A stretch of 64,000 nucleotides of DNA from Faecalicoccus pleomorphus DSM 20574 (GCF_000420345.1 NZ_ATUT01000009.1:1-64000), one strand, 5' to 3'. Positions 27,534 to 36,860 are shown, counted from the first letter of the stretch. Notes: generated by a model not told the origin, from the letters alone. Numbers and translations are program-made.

Positions 27534-28716
27534 TTTCCTCCACCAAAGCTAAGGCACACAACGATAAATTATGCGCTGCCAAAGCAATATCCTCTTTCTT
27601 GATCCGCTGAATCTTTGATATCCTTTGCGCAATGGAAGCTGTTTGATGTAAATAATCATCGGAAAAGACTTGTTCCATCCACGAAAATGGCAGATCTTGT
27701 ATGCTTCGAATGGAATCGATCCAGTCTTTTTTGGCATTTTCCAAAAGTTCATCCGAATAATCCATCGATTGAATTCTTTGAATCTGATCCTGTATCAAAA
27801 GCTTTACCTGTTCAAAATTTGCCTTGGATAAACCTGTCTGCACCAACAATAAACCATCATAACGAATCAGTGAAGAATGAATCGCATAACACAAACTATG
27901 TTTTTCACGAATCGTATCAAACAAAAGGTTGTTTGGACATTGACCTAAAACAGAATTTAAAAGCACTAATGGATAGGATAACTTTTCCTTGATCGTAATA
28001 TTAGTTTTAAAGGCCATTGTCAAAGAAGTCTGCGCAATCTCTTTTTGAAGAAAGGATTCTCTATATTCTGTACCCTGATATGGATGCATGGACATCACTG
28101 GTTCTAAAGGAGCATCGATGGATTGCAGGTAAGACAACACGGCTTGTGATGGCCTTCCACAAACATAAACATGCTTTTTCAAAGACATGATCTTGTGAAT
28201 CCTCTTTTGCACATCTTGATAAGAAAGTGTTTCTAAATCACTTTGATAGCCTTGAATCGAAATAGAGCTAGTGTGTCCCTTATCCAACAAAGAAAGACAT
28301 TGTGAGCTGCTCAAATAATCCGGATCATCCTGCAGACGAAGCAGTTTGTCCTCATATTGCGCTTTACATTCTTCAAAACTGGCCACATCGACCAATGGAT
28401 GGAACAAAAACTGATCCATGATCTTTAACACGGCGGAATCCTCCAGTCCTGTCGGACAGTATTGGCTTTGAAGATATTGGAATCTGTATTCGATCATTAA
28501 CCTGTTTCCTAAACCGGTCATATGCAAGGAAACACGAAAGCTATATGCCTCATTTAAAGCTAACGCAACCTGCTGTAACGAAGGAAAGGCTTCCGTCTTT
28601 CTCTTTAACATTCGTAATGCCAGATTTGTAACCGTAATCGTTTTTCTTTCAAATGGCAGAAACATCCGAATCGAAATGGAATTGTCAACAAATTTATCTG
28701 TTTTAATAAACCTCAT
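27517..28716 (-). CDS. M16-family protein without zinc motif (YmfF type)
   Basis: A 399-aa M16-fold protein that lacks an H-x-x-E-H motif; the region where the motif would lie reads L-Q-Q-V-A-L-A-L-N-E. It is the non-catalytic subunit expected to pair with the downstream YmfH-type protein, as in other M16B two-subunit peptidases. There is no SD sequence, and a TAGAAT box ends seven bases before the ATG. Confidence 0.82.
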   Translation of the reverse strand: MRFIKTDKFVDNSISIRMFLPFERKTITVTNLALRMLKRKTEAFPSLQQVALALNEAYSFRVSLHMTGLGNRLMIEYRFQYLQSQYCPTGLEDSAVLKIMDQFLFHPLVDVASFEECKAQYEDKLLRLQDDPDYLSSSQCLSLLDKGHTSSISIQGYQSDLETLSYQDVQKRIHKIMSLKKHVYVCGRPSQAVLSYLQSIDAPLEPVMSMHPYQGTEYRESFLQKEIAQTSLTMAFKTNITIKEKLSYPLVLLNSVLGQCPNNLLFDTIREKHSLCYAIHSSLIRYDGLLLVQTGLSKANFEQVKLLIQDQIQRIQSMDYSDELLENAKKDWIDSIRSIQDLPFSWMEQVFSDDYLHQTASIAQRISKIQRIKKEDIALAAHNLSLCALALVEENDEEV

Positions 28717-28723
28717 GAAAAGT

Positions 28724-28751
28724 ATTCTACCATAAAATTCATTAGACGCAA
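28724..28751 (-). promoter_or_regulatory. Promoter of the ymfF-ymfH-type pair with almost no 5' UTR
   Basis: TTGCGT, 16-nt spacer, TAGAAT; the -10 box ends seven bases before ATG 28716. No Shine-Dalgarno sequence lies between. Confidence 0.5.
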
Positions 28752-28780
28752 TTGATTCTGCATTCTATTCATCCATTACA

Positions 28781-28808
28781 AAAAGAAAAAGGAAGCACAA
28801 AGCTTCCA
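28781..28808 (-). terminator. Second terminator after the NlpC/P60 gene
   Basis: On the minus strand GGAAGC, TTTGT loop, GCTTCC, then TTTTTCTTTTT. It lies directly behind another hairpin. Confidence 0.75.
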
Positions 28809-28811
28809 TGA

Positions 28812-28842
28812 TCAAAAAAAAGAAGGAACGAATCCTTCTTTT
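28812..28842 (-). terminator. First terminator after the NlpC/P60 gene
   Basis: On the minus strand AGAAGGA, TTCGT loop, TCCTTCT, then a T run, 13 bp after the stop. Confidence 0.85.
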
Positions 28843-28854
28843 CGAACTTGATGA

Positions 28855-30096
28855 CTATCCTACGTGGATATATCCAACTAATGCATTGGAACAGTTAACG
28901 GAGAATACAACTGTTGTATATCCGTTCCATCCACCATGTACGGCCTGACCGTTTCCAATATAAATGGCTACATGTCCACTATAGATGATAATGTCCCCTG
29001 GTACCGGATTGCTTGTCCAGCTACCTAAAGAAGCATAATCACTTGGCCAACCATGGAAGTTGATTCCTACTGCTTTTAATGCATTGGTTACTAACATTGT
29101 ACAATCCTGGTTTACACCAACCTGTGCTAAAGCTGCACTGGCAATTGCACTGGAGCTTACAGAACCACTGTTTGATGGAGCTTGTGGCTGCTGTACGCTA
29201 CTGTTATTTGATGATCCATTGTTAGAACCACTGTTTGATGGAGTCTGCGGTGTACTCTGTGCAGGAGTCTGTGTCTGCTCTTGTGATTGAGCAGGTGCTT
29301 GTGTTTGTGTTTCTTCCTGTACCGGAGCACTTTCTTCAACTGTTTCTGTAGCTACGCCATCAGAAGCAATTGTATATCCATCTTTTGTCGTGTCTTTCAA
29401 CATAACACCATTGGCATCAAAGAAATATTTCTTTCCTTCAATATCAATTGACTGGTCTTTGACTTGTTCACCGTTTTCATTGTAGTAGAATGAATTATCA
29501 CCTTCAGTAACCCATCCTGTTTTCAATTCACCGGCATCTGTTAAATGGTATGTCGTACCATCTACCGTAACCTGACCTGTTGCCATAGAACCATCTTCGT
29601 TAAAGTAATATTTCTTACCTTCGATGTCCTGCCAACCTGTCACGGAATATCCTTCTGCATCAAAATAGTACTTAACGCCATCAATTTCCATCCAGGATGC
29701 TTTGACTTGCTCACCCTGATCATTAAAGTAAGTTCCGTCATCCTGCCATCCTTGAAGAAGCATTCCATCTTCCTGGAAATTATACGTTGTACCCTGCAAA
29801 GAAGTTTTTCCAGTTGCGGCTGTTCCTTCAGATGTGAAGTAGTAAACATCGTTTCCGACAGTCTGCCATCCAAACTGAAGTTTTCCATCCTGGTCAAAGT
29901 AGTACAATTCATCGTTGATCTCAGTTAATCCTGTTGCCTCTTGACGTGTCGATTCTAAAACATAGCTTCGATTCTTTCCCTCTCCATGCCATCCAGGCTG
30001 TGTTTCATAGGCATATACCGTAGAAAGCACTGGACCACATGCACAAGCACAGAGGGCAACGGCCAAGATTTTGCTGTGTTTCTCGATAAAATTCAT
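28855..30096 (-). CDS. Secreted NlpC/P60 peptidase with cell-wall-binding repeats
   Basis: A 413-aa exported protein. A Sec signal peptide (residues ~1-30, L-A-V-A-L-C-A-C-A-C) is followed by about nine 20-residue choline/glucan-binding-type repeats (Y-Y-F-D-x-D-G-x-x-x-x-G-W pattern, residues ~55-255), a Gln/Pro/Ser/Thr-rich linker, and a C-terminal NlpC/P60 domain with catalytic Cys in D-C-T-M-L-V and His in G-H-V-A-I-Y-I. It would cut peptide stems of peptidoglycan while anchored to wall polymers. ATG 30096 has GAGAGGTG upstream. It is a single-gene unit between terminators. Confidence 0.9.
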   Translation of the reverse strand: MNFIEKHSKILAVALCACACGPVLSTVYAYETQPGWHGEGKNRSYVLESTRQEATGLTEINDELYYFDQDGKLQFGWQTVGNDVYYFTSEGTAATGKTSLQGTTYNFQEDGMLLQGWQDDGTYFNDQGEQVKASWMEIDGVKYYFDAEGYSVTGWQDIEGKKYYFNEDGSMATGQVTVDGTTYHLTDAGELKTGWVTEGDNSFYYNENGEQVKDQSIDIEGKKYFFDANGVMLKDTTKDGYTIASDGVATETVEESAPVQEETQTQAPAQSQEQTQTPAQSTPQTPSNSGSNNGSSNNSSVQQPQAPSNSGSVSSSAIASAALAQVGVNQDCTMLVTNALKAVGINFHGWPSDYASLGSWTSNPVPGDIIIYSGHVAIYIGNGQAVHGGWNGYTTVVFSVNCSNALVGYIHVG

Positions 30097-30123
30097 TACT
30101 GTCACCTCTCATACAACAACCAT

Positions 30124-30151
30124 AGAATAACATATTCGACACCAATCTCAA
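30124..30151 (-). promoter_or_regulatory. Predicted promoter of the NlpC/P60 gene
   Basis: TTGAGA, 16-nt spacer, TATTCT, about 28 bp before the start codon. Confidence 0.5.
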
Positions 30152-30195
30152 AAAAATCACTGTATTTCCGTCCCATTTTTGGGTTGCATTTTTTG

Positions 30196-30239
30196 ATACA
30201 AAAATACGATAAAGCTTTATTTAAAGCATATTTTTGTAT
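30196..30239 (-). terminator. Long AT-rich hairpin, possible terminator
   Basis: ATACAAAAATA / TATTTTTGTAT arms enclose a second stem GCTTTA / TAAAGC. It lies ~80 bp after the stop at 30319 and upstream of the next promoter, so it may end the rdgB-trmL transcript. There is no proper T tail. Confidence 0.4.
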
Positions 30240-30318
30240 TTTATGGGATATTATGTGATTTTTTAAAAAATTTTAAAATTTTTATGAAAAATACACTTGT
30301 TCACTATATAAAGACAAT

Positions 30319-30873
30319 TTATGACTTTGTTTTGACCCATTTTAAGCAATTTTGTACAAGATTAAACATCAAAATCACGATAAATACGATATGTGCCACC
30401 AAGCTCCATAAAGAAAGAACATGAAGACATTGAATCAGACTTTGTATAGAATCAGCACGCATACCAATCATCAATCCGATAAACAGCACAATAAGCATCA
30501 AGACATTACCACCTGTAAAAAGACTGGCTTTTTTCTTATTGGCCTGTAAAAACCATAGAATCGTTAACAGTATAAAAAAAAGATCAAAAAAACTCATGGC
30601 ATTCCATAGACTGCTTAAAAAGGATGTGATAGAAACTGTTGGTATGGTAATAAACCGATAAGCGATACGAATCAGGATCGATCCGGTATAAGAATCCATA
30701 TCCTTCATAAACGCAAACAAGGAATGATAGTCATGAACCTGCACTAGCGAAAGAAAGAACAAAGCCTGTAGTACATATTGTAGAAACCAGTACAAGAAGA
30801 CAAACAGACTCAATATCCTTCTTCTTTTCTCAAAGCTGTTCCATAAAGAATCAATCAAACGATAAAGTTTCAA
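30319..30873 (-). CDS. Membrane protein of unknown function
   Basis: A 184-aa protein that I do not recognise. About four hydrophobic segments are visible: residues ~20-45, ~65-90, ~95-110 and ~120-180 (the last probably two spans), separated by short basic loops. There is no motif or signal peptide. Its start overlaps the end of trmL by 23 bp, so it is made from the trmL transcript. Possibly a transport or stress-related integral protein; nothing decides this. Confidence 0.7.
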   Translation of the reverse strand: MKLYRLIDSLWNSFEKRRRILSLFVFLYWFLQYVLQALFFLSLVQVHDYHSLFAFMKDMDSYTGSILIRIAYRFITIPTVSITSFLSSLWNAMSFFDLFFILLTILWFLQANKKKASLFTGGNVLMLIVLFIGLMIGMRADSIQSLIQCLHVLSLWSLVAHIVFIVILMFNLVQNCLKWVKTKS

Positions 30874-31372
30874 GGAAATCTTCTCCTTTTAATTCTTCAT
30901 TTGTACTCAAACCCGGATATCCAAGCTGTCGTAAGACTTCATATACAACGATAGCCGTACAATTGCTTAAATTTAAGCTTCTGGCATTAGCCACCATGGG
31001 AAGGCGCATGCACGTATCTAAATGATCTTTTAAAATGTGCTTATCTACACCGGTACTCTCTTTTCCCAACACCAGAAAGATATCGCCCTTTTCCTTTGTG
31101 AAATCAAACTGGCTGGGGGCCTTATGTCCATAACGCGTCATAAAATAGTAATGCTTGCTGGGATATTGTTCGATAAATGCCTGCCAGTTTTTATGAATGT
31201 GAATTTCGGCATCTTTGATATAGTCCATGCCGCTTCGGCGCAAATGTTTTTCATCCAGACTAAAGCCTAATGGCTCAATCAAATGCAATACAGAGTTTGT
31301 CGCCATACAGGTACGAATGATATTACCGGTATTCTGAGGAATTTCCGGTTCATACAATACAACATGAATCAT
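30851..31372 (-). CDS. trmL: tRNA (cytidine/uridine-2'-O)-methyltransferase TrmL
   Basis: A 173-aa SPOUT-class methyltransferase that 2'-O-methylates the wobble base of tRNA-Leu. The N-terminus H-V-V-L-Y-E-P-E-I-P-Q-N-T-G-N and the knotted C-terminal motifs G-K-E-S-T-G and M-R-L-P-M-x-x-x-A-R-S-L-N-L-S-N are characteristic. It overlaps the rdgB-type gene by 4 bp (ATGA). Confidence 0.94.
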   Translation of the reverse strand: MIHVVLYEPEIPQNTGNIIRTCMATNSVLHLIEPLGFSLDEKHLRRSGMDYIKDAEIHIHKNWQAFIEQYPSKHYYFMTRYGHKAPSQFDFTKEKGDIFLVLGKESTGVDKHILKDHLDTCMRLPMVANARSLNLSNCTAIVVYEVLRQLGYPGLSTNEELKGEDFLETLSFD

Positions 31373-31956
31373 AAGGTTGCCTCCAAATCCTTTAAAAACA
31401 TCTGCAGTGCTTTACCGCGATGGGAAACACTGTTTTTCTTTTCTTCAGAAACACTGGCTAAAGTTGTTTGAAACGGCGGATAATAAAAAATTGGATCATA
31501 CCCAAAGCCTTTTTTGCCGACTGGTCGATCATTGATCTCACCCTCAATAGTTGCCCTATATGTTTTTTCCTGCCCATTTTCATCGATATAGGCAATCACA
31601 CATACATAACGAGCTGTCTTCACTTTTCCTTTAACCGCATCGATGATTGCCTGATTTTTGATCGCATAATCGGTATCCTCGCCCATAAAGCGCGCTGAAT
31701 ACACACCCGGTCTTTTATCCATCGCATCGACTTCAATCCCACTGTCATCACTAATTACTGGTTCCTTTAAAACCTGGTATAAGCAACGTGCCTTGATCAG
31801 TGCATTTTCTTCAAATGTCTTTCCATCTTCTACAATTTCAATCTTCTTATCAAGATCTTTTAAGCATTTTACATTGGCCCTTCCTTGTAACATGTTTTGA
31901 AACTCTTCTACTTTATGCATATTGGAAGTCGCAATCCATATTGTTTTCATTTTCAT
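31369..31956 (-). CDS. XTP/dITP diphosphatase (RdgB/HAM1 family)
   Basis: A ~195-aa house-cleaning pyrophosphatase that removes XTP, dITP and ITP. Typical motifs are A-T-S-N-M-H-K-V-E-E-F, S-D-D-S-G-I-E-V-D-A, P-G-V-Y-S-A-R and G-F-G-Y-D-P-I-F; the C-terminus S-H-R-G-K-A is also conserved. Two ATGs (31956, 31950) are possible. The promoter at 31967-31995 predicts a 5' UTR of only about 4 nt before ATG 31956. First gene of rdgB-trmL-membrane protein. Confidence 0.93.
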   Translation of the reverse strand: MKMKTIWIATSNMHKVEEFQNMLQGRANVKCLKDLDKKIEIVEDGKTFEENALIKARCLYQVLKEPVISDDSGIEVDAMDKRPGVYSARFMGEDTDYAIKNQAIIDAVKGKVKTARYVCVIAYIDENGQEKTYRATIEGEINDRPVGKKGFGYDPIFYYPPFQTTLASVSEEKKNSVSHRGKALQMFLKDLEATL

Positions 31957-31966
31957 CACCACAAGC

Positions 31967-31995
31967 ATTATAGACAAAAAAAGAGCTCAAATCAA
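31967..31995 (-). promoter_or_regulatory. Promoter of the rdgB-type gene, inside the leu terminator
   Basis: TTGATT, 17-nt spacer, TATAAT on the minus strand. The -35 box is part of the loop and 3' arm of the leuABCD terminator hairpin and the spacer contains its T run. Confidence 0.65.
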
Positions 31996-32011
31996 TTTGA
32001 ACTCTTTATAC
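31974..32011 (-). terminator. Terminator of leuACDB
   Basis: On the minus strand AAAGAGTTCAAAT / ATTTGAGCTCTTT (one mismatch) with a 2-nt loop, then TTTT. It follows the leuB stop directly. Confidence 0.85.
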
Positions 32012-33082
32012 GTGCATTGCTTCCAAGATCGCATCTCCCATAGCTTTGGTACCCACTTTTTTCATACCTTCCGTATAAATATCCTGCGTACGATATCCGG
32101 CATCCAACACACGATGCACCGCCTGTTCGATGCACAAAGCTTCCTTTTCCATGTCAAAGCTGTATCGAAGCATCATCGCCGCGCTTAAAATACAGGCAAT
32201 AGGATTTACGATATCCATACCGGCAATATCTGGTGCCGAACCATGGATCGGTTCATATAAGCCTCTTGTGCCATCCCCTAAAGAACTGCTGGGGATCATA
32301 CCGATTGAACCCGTGATCTGACTAGCTTCATCGCTTAAAATATCACCAAACATATTTTCTGTGACGATCACATCAAACTGACTGGGATCTTTACAAATCT
32401 GCATAGCACAGTTATCCACAAACATCTCACTGTATTCTACATCCGGATAGTCTTCTTTGATCGACTGTAAGACTTTACGCCATAAACGAGAAGTATCCAA
32501 GACATTAGCCTTATCGACCAGACAAAGTTTTTTACGCCGTTTTTGTGCCATTTCAAAACCAATGCGTCCAATTCGTTCGATCTCATGCCAGCTGTATGGC
32601 ATGGTATCCACAGCTTTTTCTTCCTGATCTTCTATAAATGTTTTGTGTTCTCCAAAATAAACGCCACCGATCAACTCGCGCACAACCACAAAATCAATGC
32701 CCTTATCCGCGATTTCCTTTTTTAATGGGGATGCATCAGCCAATTGTGGCCACAAAGTAGCCGGACGATTATTTGAATAAAGCTTCATACCAGCTCTTAG
32801 CTTCAGCAATCCTTTTTCCGGTCGCTTTTCACCTGGTAAGCCTTCCCATTTAGGCCCACCGATAGCCCCCAACAAGACTGAATCACACGCCAGACACTTC
32901 TCCAGCTCATGCTGTGGCAAAGGTTCTCCATATTTATCAATGGCAGCACCACCCATAGCGATTTCTTCAAAGGTAAAGTGATGTGAGAACAACGACTCAA
33001 TTTTTTGTAGCACACGCAACGCTTCCAGCACAATTTCCGGAGAAGAACCATCGCCTCGAATTACACCAATTTTCTTTTCCAT
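32006..33082 (-). CDS. leuB: 3-isopropylmalate dehydrogenase
   Basis: A 358-aa NAD-dependent enzyme that oxidatively decarboxylates 3-isopropylmalate in leucine synthesis. Visible are G-D-G-S-S-P-E-I near the N-terminus, the substrate site L-K-L-R-A-G-M-K-L-Y-S-N-N-R-P (~90) and the metal/NAD site D-I-L-S-D-E-A-S (~245) with E-P-I-H-G-S-A-P-D. Last gene of the leu operon in the order leuA-leuC-leuD-leuB, 4 bp after leuD. Confidence 0.96.
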   Translation of the reverse strand: MEKKIGVIRGDGSSPEIVLEALRVLQKIESLFSHHFTFEEIAMGGAAIDKYGEPLPQHELEKCLACDSVLLGAIGGPKWEGLPGEKRPEKGLLKLRAGMKLYSNNRPATLWPQLADASPLKKEIADKGIDFVVVRELIGGVYFGEHKTFIEDQEEKAVDTMPYSWHEIERIGRIGFEMAQKRRKKLCLVDKANVLDTSRLWRKVLQSIKEDYPDVEYSEMFVDNCAMQICKDPSQFDVIVTENMFGDILSDEASQITGSIGMIPSSSLGDGTRGLYEPIHGSAPDIAGMDIVNPIACILSAAMMLRYSFDMEKEALCIEQAVHRVLDAGYRTQDIYTEGMKKVGTKAMGDAILEAMHV

Positions 33083-33086
33083 ACGT

Positions 33087-33578
33087 TTATTTCTCCTTAA
33101 GACTGGCCATCAAGCCACCTTTATCAATGATGTTTTGAATAAATGGCGGAAACGGCTGTGCCTGCCATTCTTTGTTCTGTGTGAGATCCGTGATGATCCC
33201 GGTGTTAAAATCCACCGTCACTTCATCACCAGCCTGAATCTGATCGGCTGCTTCTTCACACTCCAGAATCGGAAGTCCGATATTGATGGCATTGCGATAG
33301 AAAATGCGGGCAAAGCTTTTGGCAATGACCACACTGATACCACACGTCTTGATGGCAAGTGGTGCATGCTCTCTGGATGATCCACAGCCAAAGTTCCATC
33401 CGGCCACCATGATATCGCCACTTTTTACCTTTTGCACAAAAGAAGTATCGATATCTTCCATACAATGACTGGCCAGTTCTTTAGCGTTGGCTGTGTTTAA
33501 ATATCGTGCCGGTATGATGACATCGGTATCGACATTATCCTTATATTTAAATACGGTTCCTTTTGCGTTCTCCATCAA
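33087..33578 (-). CDS. leuD: 3-isopropylmalate dehydratase small subunit
   Basis: A 163-aa swivel-domain subunit of isopropylmalate isomerase. The motifs [11 protein letters not shown] (~17-27) and [10 protein letters not shown] (~63-72) are diagnostic. The short length is that of the archaeal/Clostridium-type LeuD rather than the ~200-aa E. coli form, matching the 419-aa LeuC. Directly abuts leuC. Confidence 0.95.
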   Translation of the reverse strand: MMENAKGTVFKYKDNVDTDVIIPARYLNTANAKELASHCMEDIDTSFVQKVKSGDIMVAGWNFGCGSSREHAPLAIKTCGISVVIAKSFARIFYRNAINIGLPILECEEAADQIQAGDEVTVDFNTGIITDLTQNKEWQAQPFPPFIQNIIDKGGLMASLKEK

Positions 33579-34838
33579 TTATACCTCCCTTGGATCTGTA
33601 ATCGTTCCAGTCAGCGCACTGGCTGCAGCCGTATATGGGCTGGCTAAATAAACTTCACTGGATATATCGCCCATACGTCCGACAAAGTTTCGATTGGTCG
33701 TGGATACACAACGTTCGTTTTCAGCCAGAATACCCATATGTCCACCTAAACATGGTCCACAGGTTGGTGTGGAAACCACACAACCGGCATCAATAAAACT
33801 TTCCGTATAACCACGGCGAAGACATTCTTTATAAATAGCCATTGTAGCCGGAATGATGATCACACGCACATCCGGTGCCACCTTTTTTCCATGAAGGATC
33901 TGATAGGCCGCTTCCATATCTTCCAAACGACCATTGGTACAAGATCCAATTACAACCTGATCAATCTTAATATTCTTTCCTTCTTTAGCCAAATGTGTAT
34001 TTTCCGGTAAATGCGGATAGGAAACAGTCGGTTCCAAAGAAGAAAGATCAATTTCAATCGTTTTGACGTACGAAGCATCATCATCCGCTTCATACACCTT
34101 CCATGGTCTTTGCGAGCGCCCTTCCATATATTGAATCGTGATATCATCTACCGGGAAAATGCCGTTTTTGGCACCAGCTTCAATCGCCATATTACAAATA
34201 CACAAGCGATCATCCATGCTTAAAGAAGAAATGCCTTCCCCACAGAATTCTAAAGAACGATACAAAGCGCCATCAACACCGATCAAGCCAATCAAATGTA
34301 AGATCACATCTTTTCCGGAAACAAACGGAGATAATTTTCCTTTTAAAACGACCTGGATGGCTTCCGGTACTTTAAACCAGGCTTTTCCGGTGGCCATGCC
34401 CGCTGCCATGTCAGTCGAGCCAACACCGGTACTAAAAGCACCCAAAGCTCCATACGTACATGTATGAGAATCGGCACCGATAATACAATCCCCGGCCGTT
34501 ACGATTCCCTGCTCCGGTAAAAGAGCATGTTCAATTCCCATCTTTCCCACATCAAAGAAATTCTTGATGGAATGTTTATGACAGAAATCACGACAAGTCT
34601 TTGACTGCTTAGCCGCTTTGATGTCTTTATTAGGAACAAAGTGATCCAATACAACATTGATCTTTTCTTTATTATATACGCTATCAAATCCAGCCTTTTC
34701 AAATTCCTGAATGGCTACCGGAGTTGTGATATCATTTCCCAACACACCATCCAAATCAGCCATGATCAGCTGGCCGGCTGTTACTTCCTCTAATCCGGCA
34801 TGTGCTGCCAGAATCTTTTGTGTCATTGTCATTGCCAT
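33579..34838 (-). CDS. leuC: 3-isopropylmalate dehydratase large subunit
   Basis: A 419-aa aconitase-family protein that isomerises 2- to 3-isopropylmalate with LeuD. [4Fe-4S] ligands lie in G-S-C-T-N-G-R (~299-305) and P-T-C-G-P-C-L-G-G (~356-364). The ~420-aa length marks the HACN/LeuC2 type paired with short LeuD. It starts 3 bp after the leuA stop. Confidence 0.95.
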   Translation of the reverse strand: MAMTMTQKILAAHAGLEEVTAGQLIMADLDGVLGNDITTPVAIQEFEKAGFDSVYNKEKINVVLDHFVPNKDIKAAKQSKTCRDFCHKHSIKNFFDVGKMGIEHALLPEQGIVTAGDCIIGADSHTCTYGALGAFSTGVGSTDMAAGMATGKAWFKVPEAIQVVLKGKLSPFVSGKDVILHLIGLIGVDGALYRSLEFCGEGISSLSMDDRLCICNMAIEAGAKNGIFPVDDITIQYMEGRSQRPWKVYEADDDASYVKTIEIDLSSLEPTVSYPHLPENTHLAKEGKNIKIDQVVIGSCTNGRLEDMEAAYQILHGKKVAPDVRVIIIPATMAIYKECLRRGYTESFIDAGCVVSTPTCGPCLGGHMGILAENERCVSTTNRNFVGRMGDISSEVYLASPYTAAASALTGTITDPREV

Positions 34839-34841
34839 AGT

Positions 34842-36515
34842 TTAATCCTCCTGCGGCTTATTGTTGATGGCCGAAACTAATGCCTTGATACCGGAACGAA
34901 TGATATCGGTATCTAACCCGGCACCCCAGCTGGTAGAACCGTTTTTCCACTTCAAACCGATATAGCTGACAGCCTGTGAACCACTGCCCATATCTTCCAA
35001 AGAATGCTCAGTATATGTTTCTAAGGCATAGCTGTAACCCATTTCCAGTTTGATGGCATTGCTGACGGCATCCAAACGACCATTTCCCTTGGCACTACAT
35101 TCATGCATCTGCCCATCTTTTTCAATACTCAACATGGCGGTAATGTTATTGCCCTTTTGTTGAATATAATGAGCTTCTACGATGTGTAGCGGCATCATCT
35201 TGTTACAATACGTCTCATTAAAGACTTGATAAATTTCCTCCGGCTTTAATTCCTTGTGATTTTTATCACTGATATCTTTGACAACATATCCGAAATCTTC
35301 ACGCATCTTAGGCGGTAAATGGAATCCGTGACTTTCTTCCAGAATATACCCGATCCCACCTTTTCCACTTTGTGAATTTACACGAATCACATCCGCATCA
35401 TATGTACGTCCTACATCTGTTGGATCGATTGGCAAATACGGACAGTTCCATTGATGTTGATGATGTTCTTTACGATAGTGCATGCCTTTGGCAATGGCAT
35501 CCTGATGTGATCCAGAAAAAGCCGCAAATACAAGACTGCCGGCATAAGGCTGACGATCGTTGACTTTCATTCTTGTGACGCGCTCATATACTTCACAAAT
35601 ATGTGGCATATTGGAGAAATCCAGTTTGGGATCGACTCCATGCGAATACATGTTCATGGCCAATGTGATCGCATCCACATTTCCGGTACGTTCCCCATTA
35701 CCAAATAAACAACATTCTACACGCTGCGCCCCGGCCAACAAAGCCAGTTCGGTATCCGCTACACCGGTTCCGCGATCATTATGCGGATGTGTCGATAAGA
35801 TAACCGCATCACGATATTTCAAACGATCTGAACAATATTCGATCTGATTGGCATACACATGCGGCAAGCTCATCTCCACTGTTACCGGTAAATTGATAAT
35901 CATCGGTCGATCCACTGTTGGCTGCATCACATCCAAAACCGCGTTACAAACTTCCAAAGCGTAATCTGGTTCAGTGCCTGTAAAAGATTCCGGAGAATAC
36001 TCAAACAGGAAATTTCCTTCATATTCTTCGGACAGCTTCTTTACTAACTTGGCACCCTCCACGGCAATTTGTTTGATCTCTTCTTTTGATTTTTGGAAAA
36101 CTTGTTCTCTTTGTGCCACACTCGTTGAATTATAGAAGTGAATCACAGCACGAGGTGCCCCTTTGACTGCTTCAAATGTCTTGCGAATAATATGATCACG
36201 ACACTGTGTCAATACTTGTACTGTTACATCTTCCGGAATCATATTTCTTTCAATGATCGTTCGCAAGAATTCATACTCCGTTTGACTGGCAGCCGGAAAA
36301 CCTACTTCGATTTCCTTAAACCCGATTTCCAGTAACATCTGATAAAACTCAAGTTTTTCTTCCAAAGACATCGGTACGATCAATGCCTGGTTTCCATCTC
36401 TTAGATCAACTGAACACCAGGCCGGTGCCTTTTCAATGTGATCCTTTTTGACCCAGCGATATTCATTTTCCTTTGGCGGATAATAACCTGGGGCATACTT
36501 ACTTGCATCCATCAT
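34842..36515 (-). CDS. leuA: 2-isopropylmalate synthase, long (LeuA type 2) form
   Basis: A 558-aa enzyme that condenses acetyl-CoA with 2-ketoisovalerate, the committed step to leucine. The N-terminus W-C-S-V-D-L-R-D-G-N-Q-A-L and the Y-R-W-V region mark the longer class found also in actinobacteria and fungi. The C-terminal ~130 residues are the regulatory domain expected to bind leucine. ATG 36515 has AAAGGAG upstream; the longer reading frame runs back into the T-box. First gene of the operon. Confidence 0.95.
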   Translation of the reverse strand: MMDASKYAPGYYPPKENEYRWVKKDHIEKAPAWCSVDLRDGNQALIVPMSLEEKLEFYQMLLEIGFKEIEVGFPAASQTEYEFLRTIIERNMIPEDVTVQVLTQCRDHIIRKTFEAVKGAPRAVIHFYNSTSVAQREQVFQKSKEEIKQIAVEGAKLVKKLSEEYEGNFLFEYSPESFTGTEPDYALEVCNAVLDVMQPTVDRPMIINLPVTVEMSLPHVYANQIEYCSDRLKYRDAVILSTHPHNDRGTGVADTELALLAGAQRVECCLFGNGERTGNVDAITLAMNMYSHGVDPKLDFSNMPHICEVYERVTRMKVNDRQPYAGSLVFAAFSGSHQDAIAKGMHYRKEHHQHQWNCPYLPIDPTDVGRTYDADVIRVNSQSGKGGIGYILEESHGFHLPPKMREDFGYVVKDISDKNHKELKPEEIYQVFNETYCNKMMPLHIVEAHYIQQKGNNITAMLSIEKDGQMHECSAKGNGRLDAVSNAIKLEMGYSYALETYTEHSLEDMGSGSQAVSYIGLKWKNGSTSWGAGLDTDIIRSGIKALVSAINNKPQED

Positions 36516-36539
36516 GTTTTCAATCTCCTTTAACCAATA

Positions 36540-36825
36540 AAAAGTCCTCATCCCCAAGGACTTATGCCTTGAGAGACGAGGACTATAACACCATAGTTTC
36601 CCGCGGTACCACTCTCATTGTCACAAACTAGTAACCACTCATTACAATCAGCTAATGCGAATTGTTTTCTCCTGATAACGGTGAGTTTCCGTCTTTACTT
36701 ACTTGTTTCAGTAAAGCTGCTCAAGGGTGAGTGTGTCAAAAAGATATTTACGATTTTTCACCAGCCAATCGCTCTCTTAAAAACATCATTTTTTGACAGC
36801 TCCCTGTCATCGCATTTTTTAACTT
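36540..36825 (-). promoter_or_regulatory. Leucine T-box leader of leuACDB
   Basis: On the minus strand a T-box: stem I with AGAGAG and GGCTGGTGAAAA, specifier codon CTC (Leu, complement of 36729-36731), then the T-box sequence AGAGTGGTACCGCGG (36600-36614). A terminator stem follows with arms near 36541-36549 and 36580-36588 and a TTTTT tail. Uncharged tRNA-Leu pairing with CTC and the T-box bulge would let transcription continue into leuA. Confidence 0.93.
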
Positions 36826-36831
36826 AGTTGA

Positions 36832-36860
36832 AGTATATCAAGAGTATTTAAAGATTTCAA
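36832..36860 (-). promoter_or_regulatory. Promoter of the leu operon
   Basis: TTGAAA, 17-nt spacer, TATACT, placed just before the T-box leader. Confidence 0.75.

Noticed and set aside
29060-29928. Plus-strand frames of 76 and 127 aa opposite the wall-binding repeats
   Set aside because: Shadows of the repetitive NlpC/P60 gene.
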